A stretch of 64,000 nt of DNA from Brevundimonas sp. UBA4553 (GCF_002387245.1 NZ_DGLD01000015.1:14325-78324); one strand, 5' to 3'. Positions 1 through 8,917 are shown, numbered from the stretch's first letter. Notes: generated from the letters alone by a model not told the origin. Made by a program: numbers and translations.

Positions 1-1170
1 ATCGGTCCAGTAGCGGGTTTCGTCGCCGCGGTCCTCGAACCTCAGGCCGGCCATGACCAGATTCTGGCCCATGATGTTCCACTGCGCGTCGGTGCGGGCC
101 AGGCTGTCGTAGAGCCAGCGCTCCTGTTCAAAGCCGAGGAAGGTGCGCGACGGGTCTCGACGGTCTGAACACAGGGCGTCGGTGACGATCTGGCCCTTGG
201 CTCCGCCCTCGTCGACGCAGGCCCCGCGTGAGCGATACTGACGCCCGTCCAGCATGTAGAACTCGGCCAGCCGGCCGTAGCGGATGCGCTTGTGGATCGG
301 CATCTGAAGCGCGGCGTCCATCCGGGTGCGGCGGATCGGCATGGCCTCGTAGAAGGCCTGATAGCCGGCCGCGCGGCGCTTCAGAAAGTCGGTCGGCGTG
401 CCGCCCCGGTCCGGCCAGACGCCGGAATAGTTGTTCAAGACCTCATGGTCGTCCCAGGTGACCAGGCAGGGCGCTGCGGCGTGCAGGCGTTGCAGGTCGG
501 CGTCGGTCTTGTGCAGGGCATGGCGATTGCGATAGCCGGCCAGGGTGGTGGCTTCCTCAAGACCGTAGTTCCGCACATTGGTCGACGCCCGCTCTCCGGT
601 GCGGCTGTATTCGTAGATGTAGTCGCCCAGGAACAGGGTCAGGTCCGGCGCCTCGTCGGCCATATGGCCGTAGGCGCTGAAATAGCCCACCTCCCAGTTG
701 GAGCAGGAGGCGACGGCCAGTTTCAGCCGATCAACCGGTGCATTGACGGCCGGCGTCGTGCGCGCCAGGCCGACCGGGCTTTGCTGGCCGGCGGCGGTGA
801 AGCGATACCAGTAGGGGCGGGCCGGGCGCAGGCCCTGAACCTCGACATGGATCGCGTGGGCGGTCGACGCGTCGGCGATGAGGCGGCCCGCCGCCGCAAT
901 GCGGGTGAAGCCTTCATCGGAAGCTACTTCCCAGCGGACTTCGATAGGGGCGCTAAGGCCGCCTTGACCGTCCGGCGCGATCGGGTCGGCGGCAAGGCGG
1001 GTCCAGAGCACGAAGCCGTCCGGCCAGGGATCGCCGCTGGCGACGCCCAAAGCAAACAGATAGGCGCCCCCAGCCTGGGCCTGCCCGAAGCGCAGCACGG
1101 CCGGAGCGGCCACCAGACCGCCGATCAGGGCGCGCCGGCTGAGCGGCGTCAGGGAGGGGATCAGAGGCAT
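1..1170 (-). CDS. phoD: PhoD-like alkaline phosphatase/phosphodiesterase, 3' end outside window
   Basis: The minus-strand reading frame opens with ATG at 1170 and runs 390 codons without a stop to the window edge, so the C-terminus is missing. The N-terminus carries a Tat-type signal (SRRALIGGLVAAPAV), as PhoD enzymes do. The family landmarks follow in order: SGDPWPDGFVLWTRL near residue 47, an N-terminal beta domain, ASCSNWEVGYFSAY, the metal-site segment LFLGDYIYEY, and the downstream WDDHE. PhoD enzymes are exported phosphomonoesterases or diesterases that use Fe/Ca. The gene lies 77 bases behind a TonB-dependent receptor on the same strand, so the two are probably co-transcribed and may act on one phosphorylated substrate. 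The family call is firm; the substrate is unknown. Confidence 0.9.
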   Translation of the reverse strand, partial: MPLIPSLTPLSRRALIGGLVAAPAVLRFGQAQAGGAYLFALGVASGDPWPDGFVLWTRLAADPIAPDGQGGLSAPIEVRWEVASDEGFTRIAAAGRLIADASTAHAIHVEVQGLRPARPYWYRFTAAGQQSPVGLARTTPAVNAPVDRLKLAVASCSNWEVGYFSAYGHMADEAPDLTLFLGDYIYEYSRTGERASTNVRNYGLEEATTLAGYRNRHALHKTDADLQRLHAAAPCLVTWDDHEVLNNYSGVWPDRGGTPTDFLKRRAAGYQAFYEAMPIRRTRMDAALQMPIHKRIRYGRLAEFYMLDGRQYRSRGACVDEGGAKGQIVTDALCSDRRDPSRTFLGFEQERWLYDSLARTDAQWNIMGQNLVMAGLRFEDRGDETRYWTD

Positions 1171-1247
1171 CGAAAGCGTCCGTTCAGGCGTGGCGACGGG
1201 GAATGGCGGCGATCCGGCTGGCCGGACCGCCGCAGGCGGGACTGTTC

Positions 1248-3470
1248 CTAGAAGTCCATGTTGAGACGCACGCCGATCGTGCGGCCCGGATTGGGCGAGC
1301 TTGTCGGACGGGCGCCCCCGTTGAAGTTGTTGCGCGTCTCTTCGTATTCCGTGTTGAAGAGGTTCTGCGCAAACAGGGCGACGCGCCAGTTGGCGTCGGA
1401 CGGGCCCATGCTGAAGTTGGCGTTCCAGAGCCAGTAGCCCGGCAGAACCGAGGCCGAGGCGGCGTTATAGATTCCGTCGCGCTGGTTGTAGTTGGTCTCG
1501 GCGCGCCAGTAGAAACCGGCCATCGACCAGTCATAGGCGACCGAACCGCCGTAGTTGAACTTCGGGAACTGCAGCGGCTCGCCCGAACGGTCGTTGGCGA
1601 TGATGATGTCCCAGGGCCCGTCGACCGGATTGGCGGCGTTGGTCGCGGCGGCGTCGATGGCGAAATACTCGCTGTATTCGCCCTCCTTGTAGCCGAAGTT
1701 CTGGCTGATGCTCAGGCCCGCGAAAGGCGTCCAGGTCAGCTCGATCTCGCCGCCGTAGATTTCGGACTTGGGCACATTGGTGATCTTGCCCAACTGGCCG
1801 GTCTCGCGGCTGAACTCGGTGCCCTGGATCTGCTGATTTTCGTAGTCGTAGAAGAAGACGGCGCCGTTGACGCGAAGGGTGTTGTCGAACAGGTCCGACT
1901 TGATCCCGGTCTCATAGGCGATGACCACCTCGGGCTTGAAGGGGGTCTGGGACTGTCCGTTGTAGGTGGTGAAGCCGCCCGATTTCACTCCGCGCGCCAC
2001 GCTGGCGTAGAGCAGGGCGTTGTCGGCGAGATCATATTCCAGGCCGAAACGGCCCGTCCATTCCGACAGCGACGTCTCGTAGCTCATCTCCGGCCCGACC
2101 GGCAGGTTGAGGCGCCGCGTGCCGGTCGTGGTCAGGGTGCGCTCTTCGCTCTCATAGCGCAGGCCAGCAATCAGGCTGAGGCGATCGGTGAGCGCGAAGC
2201 TGTTGTGGGTGAAGACGCCGACGGCTTCGACCGACTGGTCGTAGGGGGTGTTGATCAGATTGCGGTTGGCGCCCCGGAACTCGGTGTAGAAGCCGCCCTC
2301 GATGCTTTCGTCCGCATAGTGGGCGCCGACCATCCAGTTCAGGCGGCCGAATTCGTTCGACAGTCTGGCCTCTTGCGAGAAGGCTTTGATGTCATTGTAG
2401 AAGTAGACGTCCGACTCCGCCGCAGGAGTCCCGTCCCAGTCGTTGTACTCCGACCGGCTGAAGGTCTGGTAGGCGGTGACGGTGTTGAGGGTGGCCCAGC
2501 CGAGGTCCGCCCTGACGCGCGCGCTGAGATCCAGGCCGTCGTTGTCGCGGCCAGGCTTGGCGTCTAGACCGCGGCCGGACACGCCGGCCAGGGCTTCGGA
2601 AATCTTCCACCCCGTGATGCGACGGGCGGTGTCGGCCGGATAGGTGACGCTGCCGTCAAAGACCGGATAGGGGCTGCGCAGACGGAAGCCCAGGCCATCC
2701 GACTTGTCGATCTGATAGGTGGCGGACAGGTCGACCATGACCTCTGGCGAGGCGTCCCAGGTCAGGCGGCCGCGCACGGCGGTCTTGTCGCGATCGCCCA
2801 GCTTTTCGCCCGTCGTGCGATGGTACTGCCAGGCGCCGCCCTGTTCGGTGACGGCGGCCAGGCGGCCGAGCAGGCCGGGTGCGATCTGGCCCGAGACATA
2901 ACCCTCGACCTTGTAGCGGTCATAGGAGCCGTATTCGGCGGTGAAGCCGGCACGCGCGTCGGCGGTGGGGGCGTTGGTGATGATGTTGACGGCGCCGCCG
3001 GTCGTGTTGCGGCCGTAGAGGGTGCCCTGGGGTCCGCGCAGGACCTCTAGGCGGGCGATGTCGAACATCGCGCCCTGGGTGGTGATCGTATAGGGGTGGG
3101 CGACCTCGTCGACATAGACGCCCACCGTCGAGGCGTTGTTCGAGGAGTATTCGCGCGTGCCGATGCCGCGAATCCGGAACGCCGGCTGGCCGCTCCCGAA
3201 CTGGCTGTCGACCTCCATGTTGGGCACGACGTTCTCGATGTCGTTGATGACGTTGATCCCCTTTTCGTCGAGATCCTCGCCGCCGATGACAGACAGGGCG
3301 GCGCCGACGTCCTGACTGGCCTGCACGCGACGCTGGGCCGTGACGACGATATCCTGGACCGCTGTGGCCTGGGGTTCGCCCGAAGCAGAATTATCGCCTT
3401 GGGCCGTGGCGGGCAGGGCGGCCGCAAGGGCCAAGGCGGCGCTCGAGGCGCCGAGAAGAAGACGTTTCAT
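1248..3470 (-). CDS. TonB-dependent outer-membrane receptor
   Basis: A 740-residue protein. The ATG at 3470 is chosen because a clean signal peptide follows (MKRLLLGASSAALALAAALPATAQ); the frame is open further upstream but has no secretory sequence there. The TonB box and plug follow (VQDIVVTAQRR, then the RGIGTREY and EVLRGPQGTLYGRNTTGGAVNI signatures), then a 22-strand-type barrel ending in an aromatic residue (RLNMDF). It would bring a bulky substrate across the outer membrane using TonB energy. It sits between a tandem-TetR regulator upstream and a PhoD phosphatase downstream, which hints at a phosphorylated or phosphate-released substrate rather than iron. That is inference only: no iron-box-like sequence was seen in front of it. 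Confidence 0.92.
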   Translation of the reverse strand: MKRLLLGASSAALALAAALPATAQGDNSASGEPQATAVQDIVVTAQRRVQASQDVGAALSVIGGEDLDEKGINVINDIENVVPNMEVDSQFGSGQPAFRIRGIGTREYSSNNASTVGVYVDEVAHPYTITTQGAMFDIARLEVLRGPQGTLYGRNTTGGAVNIITNAPTADARAGFTAEYGSYDRYKVEGYVSGQIAPGLLGRLAAVTEQGGAWQYHRTTGEKLGDRDKTAVRGRLTWDASPEVMVDLSATYQIDKSDGLGFRLRSPYPVFDGSVTYPADTARRITGWKISEALAGVSGRGLDAKPGRDNDGLDLSARVRADLGWATLNTVTAYQTFSRSEYNDWDGTPAAESDVYFYNDIKAFSQEARLSNEFGRLNWMVGAHYADESIEGGFYTEFRGANRNLINTPYDQSVEAVGVFTHNSFALTDRLSLIAGLRYESEERTLTTTGTRRLNLPVGPEMSYETSLSEWTGRFGLEYDLADNALLYASVARGVKSGGFTTYNGQSQTPFKPEVVIAYETGIKSDLFDNTLRVNGAVFFYDYENQQIQGTEFSRETGQLGKITNVPKSEIYGGEIELTWTPFAGLSISQNFGYKEGEYSEYFAIDAAATNAANPVDGPWDIIIANDRSGEPLQFPKFNYGGSVAYDWSMAGFYWRAETNYNQRDGIYNAASASVLPGYWLWNANFSMGPSDANWRVALFAQNLFNTEYEETRNNFNGGARPTSSPNPGRTIGVRLNMDF

Positions 3471-3532
3471 AGGTCGATCCATCGGGCGACGCGCGGGATA
3501 CCCCTCCCGCAGCGATCGAAGTGTTTCAGGAC

Positions 3533-3638
3533 GTTGTCGAACAGCCGTCCCGTCCCGCCGTTTGACGAGGCTTTTCACGCCGGGGGGAGGGCGGGTGAAG
3601 CAGCCTTCGTTGCACGAGAAAAACAACTGTTCGACAAC
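3533..3638. repeat. 12-bp inverted repeat pair in front of the TonB receptor
   Basis: GTTGTCGAACAG at 3533-3544 is matched exactly by its reverse complement CTGTTCGACAAC at 3627-3638, with 82 bases between them. Each copy is itself close to a palindrome (TTGTTCGAACAA with one base missing). Both lie in the 273-base gap between the TetR-type regulator and the receptor, where a repressor of the receptor would be expected to bind. They are proposed as paired operators; binding has not been shown. Confidence 0.5.
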
Positions 3639-3743
3639 GGGTCGGCAATAGATCGAGCGAGCTATGCTTTTATGACGCTTGTCTGAACTGTTTCTGTCAG
3701 TCTGCGCAGTTGCTGCGCGCCAGTGATAATAACGTTCGTTCTG

Positions 3744-4994
3744 TCATGCCTTGCGGGCGACCAGCTGGAGGGCGCTCGCCTGAAGGCCAGCCGTCGAGAG
3801 GGGGACGCCAGTGGCGCATGACATGAGGGCTGCAGCCTTGATCCAGATGGCGAACCGGGTCGCCGCCAGTCGATTGAGGTCCAGGTCGGCGGGCCAGACG
3901 CCAGCGCTGTTGTAATAGGTGCCGCCCCCCTCCGGGCCGCGCAGCAGCATGGCCAGGTCCTGCAATGAAGGGTCTCCTCGCGCTTCCATGCAGACGCTGG
4001 CGATCAGGCGTACATATCTGACGTAAAAGCCCTCCGCCTCCGGTTGGATGGAGATGGTCGGCGCCATAATGCGCGCCCAGCTGTCGAGATCGACAGCGGA
4101 GGGATCGCCTTCGGGTCTTTGGCCGGCCAGATAGCGGGGCATGTCGCGGAACACGCTGTGCCATACGGCGTCCAGCACAAAGCGTCTCATGTCTGGCCAG
4201 TGGTAGGCGATGGTTGACGTCGAGGTCCCGGCGACCTGGCTGACGGAGCGGTTGGTCAGGGCGGCGACCCCTCGCGCCAGTATCTGGTCTGCGGCGATGT
4301 CCAGCAACTTGAGCCGCATTGATTCCGGCTCCAGGCCTGCGGCGGGCGCCTGGGGCAGAACCAGGTTGTCGCGGTACCAGAAGGTGGCTGTGGCCGGTCC
4401 GTCTGGCAGGCCGAACGCGCGATCGATCAATCCGCGCAAACCTTCCGTGGCTATGACCTCATAATCGAGACGCCCCTGCAGCGCCCCAGCGTAGAACTGT
4501 TCGAGGGTGGTCCATTCGACCAAAGGGTCGGCGAAGTCTGCGAGCCGAGGATTGGCGGACAGGTGATCACGCCACGCCCCTTTTCGCATGGCGGCCCACC
4601 GTCGGATCAGGTCCTGGCGTTCAGCCGAGACCTCGCTGTCGATCAGCAAGGCTTCCCAGATTCGGGCGAACCCCGAAGCGTCCGAGGCGCGAAGGTGCAG
4701 ATAGTGCCGCGCTGTGGCCAGAAGGCTGTCACGGCTCAGGGGCAGGCCGGTGACCGATTGGAAAAAGCGGTCGTGGAAGGCGGCGTCGCGACGCAACGCC
4801 TCTTCGCCCACCGCCTGGATCAAGCCGGATTTCGCGCCGAACAGGTTGACGATGACGGTCGTGCTCTTGCCGACCGCCAGCGCCAGATCGCGCATCGTCA
4901 GGCTGTTCAACCCGTAGGCTGCGGCATGGTCGATGGCAGCATCAATCACTTGCCGGGCGTCGGCGGCGCGATTGGGGGCTCGAGCTTGGGACAT
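3744..4994 (-). CDS. Tandem TetR-family transcriptional regulator (two TetR units in one chain)
   Basis: A 416-residue protein, twice the usual TetR length. The ATG at 4994 is chosen because the first helix-turn-helix unit begins just after it. Two separate TetR-type DNA-binding segments are visible: residues about 14-60 (AIDHAAAYGLNSLTMRDLALAVGKSTTVIVNLFGAKSGLI) and about 226-275 (DIAADQILARGVAALTNRSVSQVAGTSTSTIAYHWPDM). Each is followed by a helical stretch of about 140-170 residues that looks like a ligand-binding domain. TetR proteins normally act as homodimers; a fused pair could form an internal pseudo-dimer. It is upstream of the TonB receptor on the same strand and probably controls it, perhaps through the 12-bp inverted repeats at 3533-3638. 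Confidence 0.85.
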   Translation of the reverse strand: MSQARAPNRAADARQVIDAAIDHAAAYGLNSLTMRDLALAVGKSTTVIVNLFGAKSGLIQAVGEEALRRDAAFHDRFFQSVTGLPLSRDSLLATARHYLHLRASDASGFARIWEALLIDSEVSAERQDLIRRWAAMRKGAWRDHLSANPRLADFADPLVEWTTLEQFYAGALQGRLDYEVIATEGLRGLIDRAFGLPDGPATATFWYRDNLVLPQAPAAGLEPESMRLKLLDIAADQILARGVAALTNRSVSQVAGTSTSTIAYHWPDMRRFVLDAVWHSVFRDMPRYLAGQRPEGDPSAVDLDSWARIMAPTISIQPEAEGFYVRYVRLIASVCMEARGDPSLQDLAMLLRGPEGGGTYYNSAGVWPADLDLNRLAATRFAIWIKAAALMSCATGVPLSTAGLQASALQLVARKA

Positions 4995-5061
4995 GGCTCT
5001 CAATGTGGCTTCAGGAGGGGTCTGTCGAGTGCCCGCGCTTGGTCGCGCAAAGGGACGGATG

Positions 5062-5967
5062 CTAGGATCGCCCTGTTTGCGCGTCGAGATGCTCAACCAA
5101 CCAGTCGATGAACGCTCGGACCCGCACATTCTGCTGTTTGGCGGGCGGGTATAGAACCGAGATGGGTTCTGTCCCTGCCGTCCATTCCTCCAGCACAGGA
5201 ACCAAAGCGCCAGAGGCAAGGTGTGCCTTCACCGTCGAGCGGAACGTCTGGCCGACACCTAGTCCGTGGAGGATCATGCTGACCTGCCCCATGCTGTCGT
5301 TCGCCTGAAACCCCTTGGCGGCGATCTTGATCGTGTCGGCGCCTCGCTGGAACACGAGCGGCTTTGCTTCGCCGCTCAGAGCCGAGAAGTATCCGACTAG
5401 GTCATGGCCTTGGCGAAGTTGGGTTGGTTCAGTGAGCGGGCCATGTCGGCGCAGGTAATCTGGACTGGCGCAGGTGATCAGATGATCTTCGTAGACCGTG
5501 CGCCCGATCAGGGTCGTGTCGGCCAGCCTTCCGAGCCGGACAACGCAATCCACGCCCTCCCCAATCAGGCTGACGGGCCTGTCGCTGATCCCCAGCGCAA
5601 CCTCAATGCCGGGGTGTCGAGCCCGGAAATCGGCCAACACCGGGATCAGCACGGCGTGCGCCATTGTCGAGTGAACGTCCACGCGGATACGACCGCTGAC
5701 TAGGCTTCTACGATGCTGAAGATCGGTGTCCAGATCATGCAGCTTGGCGACAAGCTGTCCTGCCCGCTCGTAATAGTCGCTGCCTTCGGAGGTCAGTGCG
5801 AGGGACCGGGTGGACCGTTGTAGCAGCTTGGCTCCGAGATGCTGCTCAAGCTGCGCCAGCAGCTTGCTCGCCGTAGATTTCGGCAGGCCGAGCTCCGCAG
5901 CCGCCCGTGTCAGGGAGCCAGCCTCCACCGTTCGAATGAACACCCGGAGTGCAGCAAGTTGGTCCAT
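5062..5967 (-). CDS. LysR-family transcriptional regulator
   Basis: A 301-residue protein. The start is placed at ATG 5967, where the canonical LysR N-terminus begins (MDQLAALRVFIRTVEAGSLT). The winged helix-turn-helix covers residues about 2-60 (AAAELGLPKSTASKLLAQLEQHLGAKLLQRSTRSLALT). The effector domain follows (SGRIRVDVHSTMAHAVLIPVL, then the short DHLITCASPDYL type motif of the CrgA/DsdC-like subgroup). It is divergent from a nitroreductase gene with 121 bases between the starts, the usual arrangement for a LysR regulator and its target. The target and inducer are not known from the sequence. Confidence 0.93.
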   Translation of the reverse strand: MDQLAALRVFIRTVEAGSLTRAAAELGLPKSTASKLLAQLEQHLGAKLLQRSTRSLALTSEGSDYYERAGQLVAKLHDLDTDLQHRRSLVSGRIRVDVHSTMAHAVLIPVLADFRARHPGIEVALGISDRPVSLIGEGVDCVVRLGRLADTTLIGRTVYEDHLITCASPDYLRRHGPLTEPTQLRQGHDLVGYFSALSGEAKPLVFQRGADTIKIAAKGFQANDSMGQVSMILHGLGVGQTFRSTVKAHLASGALVPVLEEWTAGTEPISVLYPPAKQQNVRVRAFIDWLVEHLDAQTGRS

Positions 5968-6088
5968 GTCATGAGCATAAGCCTGCCGGCGACATTGTCT
6001 ACCTGGGTGGAAACTGACTTCGCAATTTAGACCTCCATAGACGATCCGCTGTCGCCTATCTCCGTCGCTGTCAAAGATGGAGCCACAC

Positions 6089-6937
6089 ATGTCAGGTCGC
6101 GACGATCAACGCGCCACGCTTCTGCGCCTTCGCTACGGTGGGCAGGAGACGCCCGATAACCTTATCTGGAACGACGTGGTCGAGCAGCAGATCGCGCATA
6201 AGTCGGTGCGGACGTTCCTGGCCGATCCCCTGCCTTCTGGCGCACTTGAGACGATGGTTGCGGCGGCTCAATCCGCATCGACGTCGGGCGCTCTACATCT
6301 CTGGACCGCCGTTGCTGTCAGCGATCCTGCACTGAAGCAGCGCCTCTCCGATACCATCGCGGCCACGGTTCCCACGGATCGCATCCCATGGATTGAGGAA
6401 GCCCCGGTGCTGCTTCTCTGGGTCGCCGACTCGTCCCGGTCGGCAGAACTGACCCAAGCCCAGGGCGTCGAGCCGACAGTGCTGGCGTACCTCGACAGTT
6501 TCCTCATGGCGTCAATCGACACGTCACTGGCGGCGCAGAACGCGGCGCTGGCAGCCGAGTCCATCGGTCTGGGCGTCGTATTCCTCGGCGTGATGCGAAA
6601 CGCAGCGCAGGAGGTCGCTGACATCCTGGGCCTTCCGTCCCACAGCTTCGTGGCGTTCGGGATGGCTGTCGGTCATCCGGACCCAGAGCGAACCTCAACG
6701 CAGCGTCCACGCCTGCCTCAACCGGTCGTTCTCCACCACGACGGCTACCAGCAAGGTCGCTATCGTCAGTACCTCGACGGGTATGAGGCGGCCTATCTCC
6801 AGTTCCGCGAAGAGCGAGGCATGAAGCCGAAGACCTGGCAGGGGTCCGCTCACGCCTACGCGACCAGCATGGACTACATGGGCGGTCGGCAACGGCTTCG
6901 GGACATGGTGACCGAGCGTGGCTTCAAGCTGCGCTAG
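6089..6937 (+). CDS. NfsA/Frp-type flavin nitroreductase
   Basis: A 282-residue FMN-dependent oxidoreductase of the nitroreductase fold, related to NfsA and flavin reductase Frp. The ATG at 6089 is preferred over the in-frame ATG at 6077 because GGAG ends 6 bases before it. Family marks: IAHKSVRTFLADPLPSGAL near the N-terminus (FMN binding), the mid-protein segment DTSLAAQNAALAAESIGLGVVFLG, and VAFGMAVGHPD. The C-terminal helix region (GRYRQYLDGYEAAYLQFREERG) is typical of the NfsA branch. These cytoplasmic enzymes use NAD(P)H to reduce nitro-compounds, quinones or flavins. The divergent LysR gene probably regulates it. Its physiological substrate cannot be read from sequence. Confidence 0.9.
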   Translation: MSGRDDQRATLLRLRYGGQETPDNLIWNDVVEQQIAHKSVRTFLADPLPSGALETMVAAAQSASTSGALHLWTAVAVSDPALKQRLSDTIAATVPTDRIPWIEEAPVLLLWVADSSRSAELTQAQGVEPTVLAYLDSFLMASIDTSLAAQNAALAAESIGLGVVFLGVMRNAAQEVADILGLPSHSFVAFGMAVGHPDPERTSTQRPRLPQPVVLHHDGYQQGRYRQYLDGYEAAYLQFREERGMKPKTWQGSAHAYATSMDYMGGRQRLRDMVTERGFKLR

Positions 6938-6969
6938 CCTCGGCCAACCCCCTCGGCAGCAACCGACTT

Positions 6970-7348
6970 CCCTGTTCAGGAAACCGAACATGCACCGCGT
7001 TCGTGAAAGCGTTGGGCGAGCGCAAAATCGCTTACGTCCATGTCATGGACCACACCGAGTCCAGTTTGAAAGCGCCAGAGCCGTCGCCGGTTGCTGAACG
7101 GATTGAGCCGCTGCTTCGGACGTTCAAGACCGACCTAGCCAACACGGCGCTCATGGTCGCCGGGGCGATGTCGCGTGAGCGAGCAGATCGTCTGCTGGCC
7201 AATGGCACGGTGGACCTCATCGCCTTCGGTCGGTGGTTCATTTCCAACCCTGACCTTGTCGAGCGCGTCGTTCTACCCCAATCCTGAAACTGTTCGTGAC
7301 AGAGAGGCACAGGGTTACATCGATTATCCCGCCTACGGCTGTCGATGA
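6970..7348 (+). pseudogene. Old yellow enzyme (NemA-type) C-terminal remnant, frameshifted
   Basis: Only the last third of an old-yellow-enzyme NADH:flavin oxidoreductase is present. One frame reads AFVKALGERKIAYVHVMDHTES, then ANTALMVAGAMSRERADRLL and DLIAFGRWFISNPDLVERV, the FMN-phosphate-binding end of the TIM barrel. That frame stops at 7287. The expected tail then continues in the next frame as FYPNPETVRDREAQGYIDYP, up to 7348, matching the usual FYGG..GYTDYP ending, so a frameshift sits near 7270. No N-terminal two thirds is found upstream; the nitroreductase ends at 6937. It is a decayed gene, possibly once co-regulated with the nitroreductase. Confidence 0.8.
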
Positions 7349-7915
7349 TCATTCCTAGCGCTCACCGCTACGCCTCTTGATCAAGGAACCCTCGCCGTGA
7401 GGGCAGGGGGCGCGATGTCTGGTTAGGGTCGTGAAGCGAAGTCCGCTTAAGGGTGGAAAGCCGCCCTTGCGAGAGTAAGCTTGCCCTTTCCGGATAGGAA
7501 AATTGTCCGATGCAGAACTCGCTTAGAGCGCTCAAGGTGTTCGTGGATAGGCAGTTAGAGGCCGAAGATAGGGGGCAGGTGACTGGGTGGCTGCCAGTGA
7601 CGAAGCGCTAGGTTGGATTGGGCGTCTAGATGAACAGGTCTGGATGTTTCCCCGGCCGTGTTTCTCTTCCTTGAAGAGACGCTCCACCGACGCGATACGC
7701 AGCTTGGCCGGTTGCGGCGCGAGCAGGTGCGGAAAGCGCTCGCCGACGGGACCGCTTTTCCTAATGGATGTCGCCTTCATGCAGGCCGCATTGGATCGGA
7801 AGATGAAGTTCATTCGGAGCCCTGTCTGAAAGTCTGGATCCCGCGACGGCGTCAGTGTCCGGTTCTCGCGCGTCGCGTCCTGCCGTCAGACAGGTGACTG
7901 CTACTGCGTCGCCCG
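7349..7915. other. 567-base region without a recognisable gene
   Basis: Between the old-yellow-enzyme remnant and the lipoprotein gene there is no reading frame with recognisable similarity on either strand; the short open frames here have no family motifs and poor start contexts. A small hairpin (CCCTC-GCCGT-GAGGG) lies near 7390. The base composition is visibly less GC-rich around 7420-7620 than in neighbouring genes. It may be a decayed insertion next to the pseudogene, but no transposase, terminal repeat or attachment site can be supported. Confidence 0.5.
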
Positions 7916-8413
7916 TCACCTCCATGCCGGGGTCCAGACAGTATTGCTGCGTCGACCAAAGCGATCAGTCTGGTCGCCGACCTTCCAGCCTTCTGGGCAG
8001 TGGCCTTGCCGGGTGTAGCGGCGGGTCTGGACGAAAGACGCCTCCGGCCCAGGGCCCAGAGTGGTGACGCGAAGCTCAACGTCGAAAGTGTTCGCCGGTC
8101 CCTTTGTTCGGGTGCCGACCAGCAGGGTTCGACCCCCGATCCTGCAGCGCTGCAGGCGTCCGTCTTGGGTCTTGATCGGCTCGCCCAAGGGCTCGCAGGC
8201 CATGCCATGAGCTTCTGGCATCGGCATGGAAAAGCCCGTGCGGAGCAGGCTGTCTACGCAGATCCGCACGGCTGGTGAATCGGCGTCGACGACCTCGACC
8301 CGCCACAGTTCGGGAGCATCGACAGCGGCCTGCCGCTCGGTCCAGCGATCCGTGCTGACTTCGCAGCCCGTCAACAGGATCAGGACCGCGGCAAGCGACA
8401 GGCGCCGGATCAT
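7916..8413 (-). CDS. Hypothetical lipoprotein in the BlaI-type operator unit
   Basis: A 165-residue protein with a short charged N-terminus, a hydrophobic core and a lipobox (LILLTGC, Cys17), so it should be a membrane-anchored lipoprotein facing the periplasm. The mature part has four further cysteines (VRICVDS, GMACEPL, RCRIGG, HCPEGW), possibly forming disulfides, and no family I recognise. Its ATG overlaps the stop of the upstream membrane-protein gene by 4 bases (ATGA), so the two are translated together. The pair follows a perfect BlaI-type palindrome at 8918-8931, which suggests control by the BlaI/M56 pair encoded just upstream. The function is unknown. Confidence 0.8.
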   Translation of the reverse strand: MIRRLSLAAVLILLTGCEVSTDRWTERQAAVDAPELWRVEVVDADSPAVRICVDSLLRTGFSMPMPEAHGMACEPLGEPIKTQDGRLQRCRIGGRTLLVGTRTKGPANTFDVELRVTTLGPGPEASFVQTRRYTRQGHCPEGWKVGDQTDRFGRRSNTVWTPAWR

Positions 8414-8883
8414 GAGCGGCGGGCGGCCGACGCGCGCACATGCTCCAGGCTGAAGACGGCCAGAGTCGCCGCCAGACTTCCCGCCGTTGCGATCAGGGCC
8501 AGCTCGGCGAAGCCCTGGGCCAGTTGCAGGTGGCCGGGCGGGCGATTGAACCAGGCCGAGGCCACCGCCCAGTTCAACAGATTATGGAAGATCCAGGTCA
8601 GGGCGATTAGCGGGCCGCCGAGACGAAGGCCCGAAAGAAAGCCGACGCCTCTCGGGGAGGGGTGGTTCAAAGCCTGACGGGCCAGGCGCGGCGCCAGGGC
8701 TGCGGCCGCCAGGGCCGCCCCGACAAGGCCCACTACGATCAGCTTGGTCTCAGGTCCGGCGTCGTTGAAGACAGCCAGAAACTTCAGACCCCTTCCGCCG
8801 GGCTCGACGCTTTGGGCCGCAGCGGCGCCGACGGTCAACAAGGTGGTCGGGACGGCGATCAGGGTTGCGAGGGGCAGGCGCAT
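8410..8883 (-). CDS. Small membrane protein, possibly ExbB/TolQ-like, under a BlaI-type operator
   Basis: A 157-residue protein. The ATG at 8883 is chosen over the one at 8895 because GGAGG sits 5 bases before it. It starts with a signal-like hydrophobic stretch ending AAAAQS. Three further hydrophobic segments follow (IVVGLVGAALAAAALA; LGGPLIALTWIFHNLLNWAVA; ALIATAGSLAATLAVFSLEHV). The spacing, with a GGP segment and a final AELALIATAGSLAAT segment, weakly recalls the MotA/TolQ/ExbB proton-channel fold, but charged and conserved positions are not clear enough to assert it. It is first in a two-gene unit with a lipoprotein and lies directly behind the palindrome at 8918-8931. Confidence 0.75.
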   Translation of the reverse strand: MRLPLATLIAVPTTLLTVGAAAAQSVEPGGRGLKFLAVFNDAGPETKLIVVGLVGAALAAAALAPRLARQALNHPSPRGVGFLSGLRLGGPLIALTWIFHNLLNWAVASAWFNRPPGHLQLAQGFAELALIATAGSLAATLAVFSLEHVRASAARRS

Positions 8884-8917
8884 GACATCCTCCATTTGGG
8901 CGATGGAAGATCTTGAG

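Noticed and set aside
7385..7405. Short hairpin CCCTC-GCCGT-GAGGG taken as a terminator.
   Set aside because: The stem is only 5 bases and no T-run follows.
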